Shown here: in pieces, positions 12,118 through 22,299 of the stretch
How positions within the stretch are numbered: position 1 is the first letter of the stretch
Layout: each line of letters opens with the position of its first letter
Origin: Lentinus brumalis
Lineage: Eukaryota; Basidiomycota; Agaricomycetes; Polyporales; Polyporaceae
Reading direction: 5' to 3'
DNA: 64,000 nt
Assembly: GCA_001792895.1 (NCBI GenBank)
Contig: MARA01000011.1
Coordinates: 744,001 to 808,000, forward strand
Notes under the pieces: generated by a model
Told to the model about the DNA's origin: nothing
The model's database searches: none
The model's input: the letters and a program-made list of their open reading frames with translations, nothing else
Translations under genes and position numbers: made by a program

Positions 12118-13876
12118 CTACATGGTCGTCTTCTCCACCTCTACCCTGATTCCGCTGACAGGACTGCCCAAGCCTACTCCTCCGGTGTACATCGCAGCTT
12201 CAATGTCCGACTTCTGGTAGCATTGCAGGTTGTCCATTTCAAGCACACTCGTTGTTCCCAGTGCGTCGCCAGGAATGCTCCCAATCGTGCTCAGCACGAC
12301 GCCCTGAGTACGAACAATCGCCCTTGAGCCTCCGCGACCCTGTAATCCGAAGCCAAAACCCAAACCAGAGAATGGTGAGCCCGGGCTCGACTTGGACGAC
12401 GTGACGCCGGCGGTGAACGCGATGGTACCGGTTGATTGGCTGACGGTCTCGGATCCTCGCTCACGGAGATCGAGGATCAGTCGGCATGCGAGAACGGGGG
12501 ACAGCATGACACTGAGGGGTATGCAGATGGCAGAGATCGCCTGACGAGGTCTCCATGGCTGTCAGACCACGTGGTGCGTACAAATCAACGAGGGTACTCA
12601 CTGAAGGTAGAAGATGCCGTTGACAAGGTTAGCGACGGAGATGAGAATGTAGTAGAAGACACCTGCAAGAAGGTCAGTCAGTCTCAGCGACTGGGTTTTC
12701 GCGATGCCAGACCTACCCTCGCGAAGGAACGTCTGAATCAATCGACTGCTGGGGCCTCCGTTACGCCGGCGAATGGTGATGGCCTTGCCGACGGTCATCG
12801 TAGTGACGACGGTGTCGTACAGCAGAGGTGCGATCTGTGACAAGAGTCAGCTCATGTTTGGTGGCGGAGCAGGGGTCCGCAGCACTGACAAAGAAGCCTG
12901 ATGCGGAGACGTCAGAAGTAGACTGATTGAAGGAAGAAGGATACATACCGAGAAGATGTGCGGAGTGAGGCTTCGACATCGGCAAACAAGGCCCAATTTC
13001 CTGAGAAGTGGGGTGGTTAGCTCGTTAATATCGCAGCTGCGGCAGTGGAGCGGGCATACGTTGATGAAGGGAAGCACTAGGGGTGCACATGGGGGGTTAG
13101 TATGTTGCCTGGTGCGAACGTAGCAGACAGTGACTCACGAAGCATCTCCGACGTCGCCACGAACAGCTGGTACGCGACTACTCCTGCCAGCGCCGACACA
13201 AGCATGGCGAGGATGTAGATGTTGCGGTTGAAGAAGGCGTACGTCCGAATCAAGAGGATACACTCGGCCGCTACCTGGTTCCACATCGCCAGAGCAACGG
13301 GAATCTGAACAAGGCAATGAGACGCCACGAGGCATGTCGCGTTGCCTTGGGCACGGACCTTGTATATACGCTCACACGTCTCGAGGTCGTGGTCGACGCA
13401 GAAGCAGTAGAGCAGATAGGGCACGACGGCGAGGACCCAATACCTGCCGCAGAGATTCAGCGCGAGCTGGGCGTGCGGTCGAACAGCCCACTCACCGGCA
13501 GAACAAATATGCAACTTTGACGGGGGTCCAGTTCGTCTTCCAGATCTGCAAGGAGGTTAGACATGGTCGGAGGCGGCGAGAAGAGGACGTACGAAGCGCC
13601 ACTCGCGTTGGAGACCGAAGAACCAGTCCCACACAACGATGGCATCTGTCGCGCAATCAGACAACATCACGAGTGACCGCGACCAGTCAACGTACACATC
13701 GCTGCAAAGAGGTGGTTAAGACCGTCGCCGAGCGCTGGATGTGCGTGATTACTTACCACAGAAATGAACCTGTGTGCTGCGAAATCGGGCGGGGAGTGAG
13801 ATGACGCGACACGACGATCCAGGCGGAACACGTACACGAAGATGAAGTGGAGAGCGGTCTGAGGGGTGTCCTCCAT
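12118..13876 (-). CDS. Multi-pass membrane protein, DUF6533-like basidiomycete family
   Basis: The translation contains the hallmark start of a mushroom-expanded family of putative seven-helix proteins: DAIVVWDWFFGLQREW, then WTPVKVAYLFCRYW. Further hydrophobic helices follow (YWVLAVVPYLLYCF; NIYILAMLVSALAGVVAY; IAPLLYDTVVTTMTV; GVFYYILISVANLVNGIF). The C-terminal tail is polar and Gly/Ser-rich. Supported introns on the minus strand include 13546-13592, 13444-13495, 13305-13358 and 13077-13138. An 8-nt microexon at 12890-12897 joins two helices. The N-terminal exons (13876 to about 13640) are less certain, because several donor choices are possible. Family members are often annotated only as integral membrane proteins, and ligand and role are unknown. 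I am confident that this is a real gene, less so of the DUF label. Confidence 0.8.
12890..12897 (-). other. 8-nt microexon in the DUF6533-like gene
   Basis: Minus strand: a CAG acceptor, then GCTTCTTT, then a GTCAGT donor. With one base from the preceding exon it encodes Gly-Phe-Phe and is the simplest path I found that restores the frame into IAPLLYDT. Reading straight through puts the next helix out of frame. Confidence 0.6.
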
Positions 13877-14535
13877 GGCTGCTCGACGTGCTGGGGGCTG
13901 TGGTCGTCGTGGGCGGGGGAGACGTCCGGGGGACGCGGGGAGGGGATGAGGGAGAGAGGGACAAGCCAGCGGGGGAGGCGGGGGAAGCGAGGGGGGATAT
14001 ACACCCACCGTGGCGGGCGAAGACGAGCACACGGAGCCCCACCGAAGCAGCAAACATCGAAGCAGCCCGCCGAAGCGACATCCCGACGTCTCTCGGTGCC
14101 CGATCTGGAGCCCCCATGTCCCCCCTCGGCCGCGCTCCCCACTCGCCTGTCCGCATCGGGCCCCGCCACAACGCTGGCCTGTCACCCCACGCACGCTGCC
14201 CGTCCCTCCCAGCCCCCGCTCTCCGCGGCGATAGCCCGTGCGTCGCCCACTCGGGCGGGCTCCGTGCCTCCGTCCGCTCGTGCGCTGCGAGCGGCCTGCC
14301 AGCAGTCGTACGTCCTCGCGGCCGCCTCGCACCGTCCCCTCGCGGCCAGCGCTGCCCCGCATTCAGGCGAGAAGCACGCCCGTCTCGGAGCATGCCAGTC
14401 CGGAGGGATCACATCGAGCTGCATGCCTGTCCGCATTCGATCACCAGCCTGCAAATGCGAGGGTAAATCGGATGCCTATTGCCGCACCAGAACAACACGC
14501 TAAGTACCGCTGCGACCCCCATGCAGCCCGGCATC
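13877..14535. other. Intergenic: promoter of the DUF6533-like gene and 3' flank of ALG9
   Basis: GC-rich DNA with overlapping open frames on both strands (for example 13847-14503 +, 13749-14393 -) that give only Arg/Pro/Ala-rich, motif-free peptides. No gene is supported. It lies upstream of the start at 13876 and downstream of the ALG9 stop at 14536. Confidence 0.5.
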
Positions 14536-17025
14536 CTACCGCCGTCCGACCGTGTGCAGCTGTTCCTTCCGGCCCACATTCGCCTTGTGCTTCAGCAGAC
14601 AGAACTCCCCGTACGAGTTCTGCATCTGCCACAGCTCCCCCGGCATCCACAGCGTCCGCGACAGCACCGACGAGTGCGCCGCATCCAGGAACGGCCGGCA
14701 CGCGACTCGCTCCCACGTCTTCTCGTCCGCGATGTACCGTGGCTCGTGCGCCGCCTCGACCGGTCGTTGCGGGAAGTCCAGGTCGAGCAGATAGTCGCAC
14801 GTCTGCACGTCGACCTGCACACGCACGCATGAAGGGAAACAAGGGGATGCCGTCAGTGTCACACTCTGAAGCTTCGATGCCTCCGGGCAAACCGGTACCC
14901 ACATAGAACTCTGGCGCCTCCCGGTTCAGATCGTTCAGCGAGCTGTGCGCCACCCGAGTCCCCTTCACCCTCTCCAGCAGCCCGCCGTGCCGTGCCGTAT
15001 CCTTGAAATGTCCGGGCAGCATGCCATCGAACTCGCTCTTGATCCAGTCGACGCGCACGCCGTCGGGAACTAGGAAGTGACCCGGGAACCGGTACCATTC
15101 CTTCCCCACACACAGGCGCAGGCCCCAATCCTCAATCAGGCCCAGGTCGATCCGCGGGAGCTCGTCTTCGTGTGTTTCGGAGTGGCGCACCTTGCCGTCG
15201 AAGTGTGGCGGCAGGGAGATATGCCCAGTCACGTTCAGCAACCGAGGGACCTCCGCGGCTTCCAGGGCGTAGGTCACCGACATCGGAGAGTGGTAGTACT
15301 TCCAGAGTGCCGCAACCCGGGCCAACGATAGCACAGACGAAGTAACCACCACGGAGAGCGTGAACTGGCTGAACAGCGACGACTGAGATGCCTGCATATC
15401 AAACCGTCTACTTCAGCACTCGAGGTACACGAGGGTCACTGACTACGCACCTTATAGGGCGAGCTCGTCACAGCAATGAATGCAGTTTCGAGCAGCCCAC
15501 GAGCGAGATAGATCGTGACGGCGGCGTTGAAGCAGATAAGAGGGTAGATCGGATACATGAATCGCTCCTCCTTATGCTTCTGGGCCGTCATGATCGCAGT
15601 CCAGATGTAGAAAGGGGCGAGCCTCACGGCGAGGAGCACATACGGCGAGGTCTGATCGACGAACTTGTACCGCTCACCCAGCCTCTTGTTGTCGAAGCGG
15701 TATGTCGCGGCGAGGGCAGGGAGCGCGGCGAGAGCGAACGGGACGAGCACGTTGAAGTTGAGGAGCAAGTTGGATAGGTAAAAATGGACGGGCTCGGTGC
15801 CATAGAGCTCGGGGCCGCGCTGGGGGTCGGGGAAGACGTTGTACTTGACAATGTTCCAGGGAACGACGGTCAATTTGCCATAGAACAATGTGTCCAGTGC
15901 GACGACAGGCAACTACCGAAACGTCTCAGAGATGACCCGAGCGATGACAGTAGACACGATACGCACCAGTAACAGAGTGGCGACGCCACCGCAGGTGAGC
16001 ATTCGCTTCCACCGGCCGATGAACCATGATGACCGGGTTTCCGTGGTGACTTTGTCAGTACCCGTCAGGAAGAGTTCCTCGAGGACGAACGGGATTCCGA
16101 TAGCCAGCGCAAAGGGCCAGCCGACCACTCCGCCGGTAGCGAAGGCCAGGGTCGCGAACAGTGTGCGGCGCATGTTGCCAGTGCTAGGCGGTTCCATCGC
16201 ATATGCCATAGCGAGGGTGTTCGCGTACATGGCAAAGGACGAGGGCAAGAAGGCTGGGAAGCTAGGTGAACTGCTGCCGGCGGGAATCGCTAGCGAGAGT
16301 ACGCACCTGAGGAAGCAATCCACAACCCGGCGTTGAAGAGCAGCAAGATAAACAGATAGCGTCCTACGCGGTAGTTGATCCTCTCAACGACGGCGCGGAA
16401 GAACGTGACCTCGCAGACAGTTGAGATGACCGCGAGGAACATGCGCACTGCGAAGAACGCCGGTCTCTGTAGGCACTGTTCAACAGCAGTCGTCACATGT
16501 ATGAAGAGTACTGACCTTCTCTGGGCCAATGAAAGTGGCAGAAATTTTCACGGGGAGATAGTGGAGGAGGATATATGCCCAGCTCCGGATGGAGTACTCA
16601 GGAGACGTCTCCCACGTTTGGAAGCCGTACCCCTTCCACAGGTAATGTAACGGTTCCCAGAAGTTGAAGACTGCATGGCGGAGGGCTTAGAACTGCACCA
16701 TGACAATCAGACGCTGTCCAGATTACGACATACCTTCATCGCAATCCTGAATCCCGCTATACATGGCCCCAGTGATTCGGACTAGCAGTAATATGCGAAA
16801 CGCAGCCGACCAGGTCGGACACCACGGCGCACGCTGGGCTCTACAGTACCGGTGAGTCTCGCACCTCCATGACGATATTGGCGCGTACCTCCGCAGCTGG
16901 TCCTGCAACAATCCTCCATGGCGGTTCTTCGGCTTCGCGGGACTGGAGGCGGTCTGTGACGTCGGTCGTCGAAAGCTGATAGTCTGTATGTTCGGGTTTC
17001 CCTGCAACTGCACGGCCGTAGACAT
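14536..17025 (-). CDS. ALG9: ALG9, dolichol-P-mannose alpha-1,2-mannosyltransferase
   Basis: A GT22-family ER-lumenal mannosyltransferase that adds alpha-1,2-mannoses to the lipid-linked oligosaccharide for N-glycosylation. The N-terminal lumenal acidic motif is visible (SGIQDCDE joined across an intron to VFNFWEPLHYLWKGYGFQTW), as is the family motif HKEERFMYPIYPL near 15560. Many hydrophobic helices lie between them. The C-terminal part is the conserved ALG9 tail (VDVQTCDYLLDLDFP; ERVACRPFLDAAHS), ending at 14536. The start MSTAVQLQGNP at 17025 opens a cytosolic tail. The intron 14815-14902 joins PEFY to VDVQ in phase 0. Several other short introns interrupt 15400-16900. The gene shares a promoter of about 500 bp with the divergent gene at 17525. 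Length fits the family (about 600 aa). Confidence 0.93.
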
Positions 17026-17524
17026 GTTGTCTATTCACTAGAGCACTGAAAAAATTAGTTAGTGTTGTTGAGCAAGACCATAGAAAGTTGCAGATTGTAT
17101 GGGCGTCGGCGCACGAAGACAGCGAGTCGCGACGTCGGAGCGCCTGCCTTGCCATGAGCGCGTCCCGCGGCCACGTGGGAGAGTACCGCGACGTGCCGCG
17201 CGCATCCCTCACGATCTTGACTGCAAACCACTCAAAGCGAATGCATATGCATTCACATGCAGCTGTTCCGCTCTTGTCCTGAGGTCAGGCCCGCTCGCCA
17301 GCCTGTGGTTGGCGTGCGCAACTGGCCCGAACTCAAACCTCCGCGAGACGGTATCGCCTGTTCGGCTCCTCGAGAGACTGGCCGAGGCTGGCGAAGGCCA
17401 GCCTCCGCTGTTCTCTATATAATGTCCCCCACTCTGTACGATGCACATCACCACACTCCCCCCTTCTCCCCCCACCACACATATACCCGTCTACCCCTTT
17501 CACTACACCTCCCTTCAGCAGACC
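17026..17524. promoter_or_regulatory. Divergent promoter between ALG9 and the 17525 gene
   Basis: About 500 bp separate two head-to-head starts (17025 - and 17525 +). A TATA-like TATATAAT lies at about 17414, and a pyrimidine-rich stretch (17450-17515) precedes the plus-strand ATG, as is usual for fungal 5' leaders. Inferred from position and base composition only. Confidence 0.45.
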
Positions 17525-19813
17525 ATGCAGCCTCAGGACTTTCCTTTCCGGCGTCCGCGCAATTGGAACGTACTGCAAGCTCTCGAGTCCGTCAGCCCGC
17601 CAAGTCCGTCCACTTCCGGCAGTCTCGGTAGCCTCGACGCGCTCGCGTCTCTTGCAAGCTCCGGCGAGATACCCATCTTCCTCCACGCAGGCTCCGGACG
17701 TGATCGTCGCAGCTCTGTCGCCTCTGTCTCAACTGGAGGCCCTCCCCGTCCAGGCTTAGGCAACTTTCTGCGGCCCAGCTCAAGCATGGCCACCTTCCAG
17801 TCGACAAACACGTTCGGTCAGACGCATACTGCCAGGTCGCAAGTCAAGAACCTGACCGTCGAGATCGCGACTCCGGACGATGCTAGCGACCGCACGGCTC
17901 GCCGGTCGTCCTCCTTGCTCGCTCCCTCTCCAAGTTCGGGTCACCTGAGTGTACGTCTCAGTCGCGGCGGAGACTACTGGAGCAACCGCTTCTCCAGCGT
18001 ATCCGACCTCTCGCCCCAGGCTCTCTCTGCGTACTTGGCCAACTGTGGCTCTGGCGACCGTCCTGCGTCTCCCGCCGATCCTGCAGACTCCTGGATTGCA
18101 CGCTCTTCTCCTAGCGTACCTCACTCTATCTGTGCATCCGATTCCATCGTGATATCTCCTGCGGATTACGGCCCTCAATCCTCATACCCTGCGCAAGTCG
18201 CCTTCGACGCTTTCACGTTCCCTCCTTCGACTGCTACAAAGGGCGACAACCCAGCCAAACGGCTTGCAGATATACCTTCTCGTTCATGGTCTAGCCTATC
18301 GTCCGCGCTCTTCCCTCAACGCAGCGTCTCTCCCTCCCCGTCCATCATATCGGATGACTTCAACATACCTCCAACTATCCGCTTCCGGTCACCCCTGCTG
18401 CGAAACCCCCATCCTCCACCTAGCCCAGAAAGTTTGAATGCTCGACGGACCACGCTGTGCACGTCTCCGACGCCCTCGGCTAGCAAGCCCTATCAGTCGA
18501 CTCCTACCGCTTCCACCTCGCCAGACATCAATCACTACGAGTTCCCTTCGCTGGCTTACACGCCGCCCGCCCCGGACCCTCCGTCCACGTTTCCTTCTGG
18601 TTCTGGTTATGACTCCGGCTCCCACTCCCGCCTACACAAAGCTGCAGAACGTGTCTCGAACTTGCCCGGCGTCCTTGACTGGCTCCGAGCGACATGCATC
18701 GAGCTCTGGATCGACCAGGAAGGATTCCGCGCGATCCGTCCCAAGTTCCGTCTCGTCGGATACACCCCTGCCTTGCCCGCCCCCTCCTCCTTCGCGCCCG
18801 GAAACGAGCTGGTTGACGTCTTGACGCACGGCGTGGCCCACTTCCGTCCGGCCCGGCGCGAAATGTCCGCTTACCACCACGGCACGCTCGACTCAACCCC
18901 TGTCTTGCGACGGCTTACCCTCGCGCACAGCGAGGATAAAGACTACATCTCGCGCCAAGCCAGCCTCACGATCAAGGCTAACGGCGTGTACGTCGTGACG
19001 GGTACGGAAACGTACGAAACCCACCGCTTTAACCCTGCAAACCTCGCGCATGTAGCTGGCAGCCTTCTGCATCTCGGTTCCGACCACTCGGACGCTGTCC
19101 AGCTACACTGGCGATTCGAGTATGCCGTGGATGACAGGAAGACGGACACTGGTCGATTAATGCCTGGCGAGAAGACCTTGACCCCTCTGAGCTTCTCGTG
19201 CTCCCCTGGGCTGCTGCACCATTCGCAAGGCAGGCGCATTCGGCTTATGCATGTGTTGGTGAAGAACATTGCACCGAAGATATCCGCCGAGAAAGTGGTT
19301 CCACGTCGACGAATCACTGGCCCTATCAAGGAGGCTCATGTGGACTACTCGGCATCGCAATCGCCTCACGCTACCCGTCGGGCAGTCGCCCGTCGCTCCC
19401 TTCCTGGTACTACGCACCGCCGAGTACACTCTTCGGAACCTTCTCGGGCATCCTGGTCGCCAGCCAACGACGGCCCCGACGACGCCGGGACCACCAAGAC
19501 CAGGCCGGCATCTCTCTCAGGGATGTCACGGCAACAGCCAGCCATTGAACACGCTGTCGCCCAGGCGGCAGAGTTCCATGCTTGTCACCGTTCCAACACG
19601 AACACGAACACTAGCAATGCGACTACACTGTCTCGGCAGATCCTCTCTCGTGAAGAACTGGCCGCGATCTTGTCGTCGTTCCCCGTTCCTGCACCCGAGA
19701 GAACCACAGCAACATCACCCATTCGCCCGCTCAGCCCGCCCAGTTACTACCGTCACGGACGCGCCACACCGTCCATGGGTCGTGTGGACGAGCTCGGTGT
19801 AGTCTTGTCATGA
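17525..19813 (+). CDS. Conserved uncharacterised protein, intronless, Ser/Pro-rich N-half
   Basis: One uninterrupted frame of 762 aa from the ATG at 17525, unusual among the intron-rich neighbours. An in-frame ATG at 17441 would add 28 residues, but the Pro-rich extension looks like translated leader. Residues 1-370 or so are Ser/Pro-rich and disordered. From about 18640 the protein becomes globular (GVLDWLRATCIELWIDQEGF; VYVVTGTETYETHRF; LHWRFEYAVDDRKTDTGR; FSCSPGLLHHSQGRRIRLM), suggesting a folded domain of roughly 200 aa. A polar C-terminal tail follows. I recognise no family or catalytic motif. The stop at 19811-19813 is followed within 2 nt by a strong GTATGT donor, and a further open segment ends at 20034, so the C-terminus may be alternatively spliced. 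Confidence 0.8.
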   Translation: MQPQDFPFRRPRNWNVLQALESVSPPSPSTSGSLGSLDALASLASSGEIPIFLHAGSGRDRRSSVASVSTGGPPRPGLGNFLRPSSSMATFQSTNTFGQTHTARSQVKNLTVEIATPDDASDRTARRSSSLLAPSPSSGHLSVRLSRGGDYWSNRFSSVSDLSPQALSAYLANCGSGDRPASPADPADSWIARSSPSVPHSICASDSIVISPADYGPQSSYPAQVAFDAFTFPPSTATKGDNPAKRLADIPSRSWSSLSSALFPQRSVSPSPSIISDDFNIPPTIRFRSPLLRNPHPPPSPESLNARRTTLCTSPTPSASKPYQSTPTASTSPDINHYEFPSLAYTPPAPDPPSTFPSGSGYDSGSHSRLHKAAERVSNLPGVLDWLRATCIELWIDQEGFRAIRPKFRLVGYTPALPAPSSFAPGNELVDVLTHGVAHFRPARREMSAYHHGTLDSTPVLRRLTLAHSEDKDYISRQASLTIKANGVYVVTGTETYETHRFNPANLAHVAGSLLHLGSDHSDAVQLHWRFEYAVDDRKTDTGRLMPGEKTLTPLSFSCSPGLLHHSQGRRIRLMHVLVKNIAPKISAEKVVPRRRITGPIKEAHVDYSASQSPHATRRAVARRSLPGTTHRRVHSSEPSRASWSPANDGPDDAGTTKTRPASLSGMSRQQPAIEHAVAQAAEFHACHRSNTNTNTSNATTLSRQILSREELAAILSSFPVPAPERTTATSPIRPLSPPSYYRHGRATPSMGRVDELGVVLS

Positions 19814-20089
19814 CGTATGTGCTACTATATCCTTCACGGCCCCATCTAACTTGTGGTGCGACAGACTTTCCGAGAATCCTGTCGCTGCCCATAGCTAGCC
19901 CATCACTGGACGTCGAGCCACCGGTCATGCGTCCCCTCGCTTTCGCTCATCACACACAGAGTATCACACCTCGCGAACTAATAGATCTGCGATCCCGCCC
20001 TTCACACTCGAGTCGCGCAGAAAGTCCAGATTGAATAACGAGCTGCTCCAGGAACCCGGTACGTGGATACATGAGTGTCGGCCTGAGAC

Positions 20090-22099
20090 CTACCTCCCAG
20101 TCAGCCGGATCTCCAGCCATCGTAGTGGCGGGTATGTCACCGCCGCAAAAGCCGCTGCAAGCTACGGAGATTGAAGAGGGATCATGTCAGCACCAGTTCT
20201 GATCGTTTCAGTGAGAACTGTCAAGAAGCGAACGCTTACCTCAAAGCCTAGATCGGCACCGAACTCGGCTCCGGCATCCTTCCCCAGGGGCCCGGTGTAC
20301 CATACTTCGGACATCCCCACCACTGCACCCGCGACACCAAAGCATCCGGCGAGAATCCCTGCGAAGCCTACCGGCAACCTAAGTACGGGTGGCGGATATA
20401 ATTGAGTGACAATCAGTACAGTAGAAGCCACGACGTGTTGATGGCCTGCCACTCACCTACTGGGGATATCCCAGTCGTTCAAGTTGTACCCGCCGAGCGG
20501 GCCGCCTCTGCGCCGGAAGATGAAGTGCTCCTCTGCGACAATCACGATGAAGAATGCCGTCCAGTATGACAGTATGCTGAGGAAGTTCGTCAGGATCTCG
20601 GAGAAGTGTTCGCGTCCGGCGACCCCCGCGACCGTGTAGATTACGAAGGCCAGGAAGGTCCAGAAGAACCGGGGCACCATGGCGAAGGGCCGACCTAGAG
20701 ACTGCATCGCCAGTCCGGCGCTGTACGTATTCGGGATGTTGTTCGCACTGCAAGACAGACACGAGGTTAGCGGGACGCCGCCTGTGATGACAAGGGAGGC
20801 CCAGCTGCACCGGGGACTTACACCACTGAGAGTCCGAGCAGCACCAGGAGGAACTTGCCGAAACCACCCCATGGCGACAACACCTGCGCGACGAGGCCGC
20901 CAGTGCTGCCTTCTGCGTAGGCCTGACCGTAGGCCGGGTTCGTGATGGTCATCAGGGCAGCTCCTAGGATCTCAACGAAGCAAATCGGAATCCAGAGGCC
21001 AAAGAAGGTCAGGAGGAACACCTTTGTACTGGAGGAGTCCGCCGGGAGCCTGCAATTGTAGTCAGCTGCAACCGGGGCCCACTGTACATCAATGTCAGCA
21101 GGCCGCGCTTCTAGATCGACGCGAGCACACGCACGCCAGTGAACGAGCCAAAGACGATGCCTCCGAAGCTGAGGATGTCCGCAGAGAGCGCTCTGCCCTT
21201 GTCCTCCAACGGCTTCTGGGCATTCACGTCGAACCCGGCATGTCCTCCGAGGCCCCAAAGGAACATGATGATAATGAATATCACGATCCACGCATACCGC
21301 TCGTAGTAGTGCACGTATTGGTACCCGATGAAGCACGGTATCAAGCTGAGTACGCCAATGATGATGATCCCTACTACGAGCGGCAGAGTTCCGGGATTAA
21401 TGGAGGCGAGTGTCTGCCCTCCAAGGATGACCGCCGTCACGGAGAAGCCTAGTCTGTTCGTCATCATTGAACAGTCCCTGGTAGAGCTCCAAGTGGTACT
21501 CACTGCGTGAGGATGTTCAGGATGGAGTAGATCGTTCCGCCGAAATAGCCTGAGCTGAAACGCGTAATGATCATGGTCCGCAGCCCCGTCTTTGGCCCCA
21601 TAGTGCTGATGAATGCGGTGGCCACCCCGCCGAGCGCGCCGAAGCACAGGATGGTAGCGATGGCATGCCTGGAAATCGTGTTCAACCAAGACTGGAACGA
21701 AGACGAAGAGCCGGAAGGACGGACGGGAGCGTCAGGAAGTAGAACTCTTGAGCAAGCGTTCCGATCGGGATAGTAGTGAGGACCGTGTTGACGGACCACC
21801 ACATCAGGAGACTGCACAGCGCGGAGGGCATAGACGTTCAACCGACGCGTCAAGAGGAGGAGTGGTTCGCGCACTTACTTGTTCCACATGTTTTTCGTCT
21901 CCCTCTGGTCCTCTGGCACGCGTTCTACACCTCTTGCCTCCACTCCGTTCGCGAAGAGCTTGGATAGCAGAGGTCCGAGCCGTCCATAGCGCTTGACCAG
22001 TACCTCTTCCGGATCTGCCTCGGCTGCGTGAACCGTGGACTCTTCGGCGACCACTCCCTTCTCCTTGTCATGCGACGAGCTCGGGCTGAGGCCAGACAT
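20090..22099 (-). CDS. Purine-cytosine permease (NCS1 family, FCY2-like)
   Basis: A plasma-membrane nucleobase:proton symporter of the NCS1 family, which takes up cytosine, adenine, guanine or hypoxanthine. The cytosolic N-terminus (MSGLSPSSSHDKEK) leads into KRYGRLGPLLSKLF and GVEARGVERVPEDQR, typical of FCY2-type fungal permeases. About twelve hydrophobic helices follow (for example CFGALGGVATAFISTMGPKT; RFSSGYFGGTIYSILNILTQ; YAWIVIFIIIMFLWGL; YWTAFFIVIVAEEHFIFRR). The C-terminus LEIRLTGR matches the family ending. The last intron joins FGADLGFE to LAAAFAAVTYPPL before the stop at 20090. Substrate cannot be assigned from sequence alone. It is convergent with the upstream plus-strand gene and in tandem with beta-COP, about 200 bp away. 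Confidence 0.93.
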
Positions 22100-22299
22100 T
22101 GTGAGCAAGGGGGAGGAGGACGAAAGGTGGATCTGCGGGCGTATCTTTCCATTCGACCTTTGATGCAAGTTCGCGCCATGGATCAGCTCATGGATCACGG
22201 CGTCCAGGTGACTATTTTTGCAATCGAAGCACACGCGCACGCGGGGTTTCGGCTATTCCGTCATCCAAACCGCCCAATATATTAACGCTCGTATACAAT

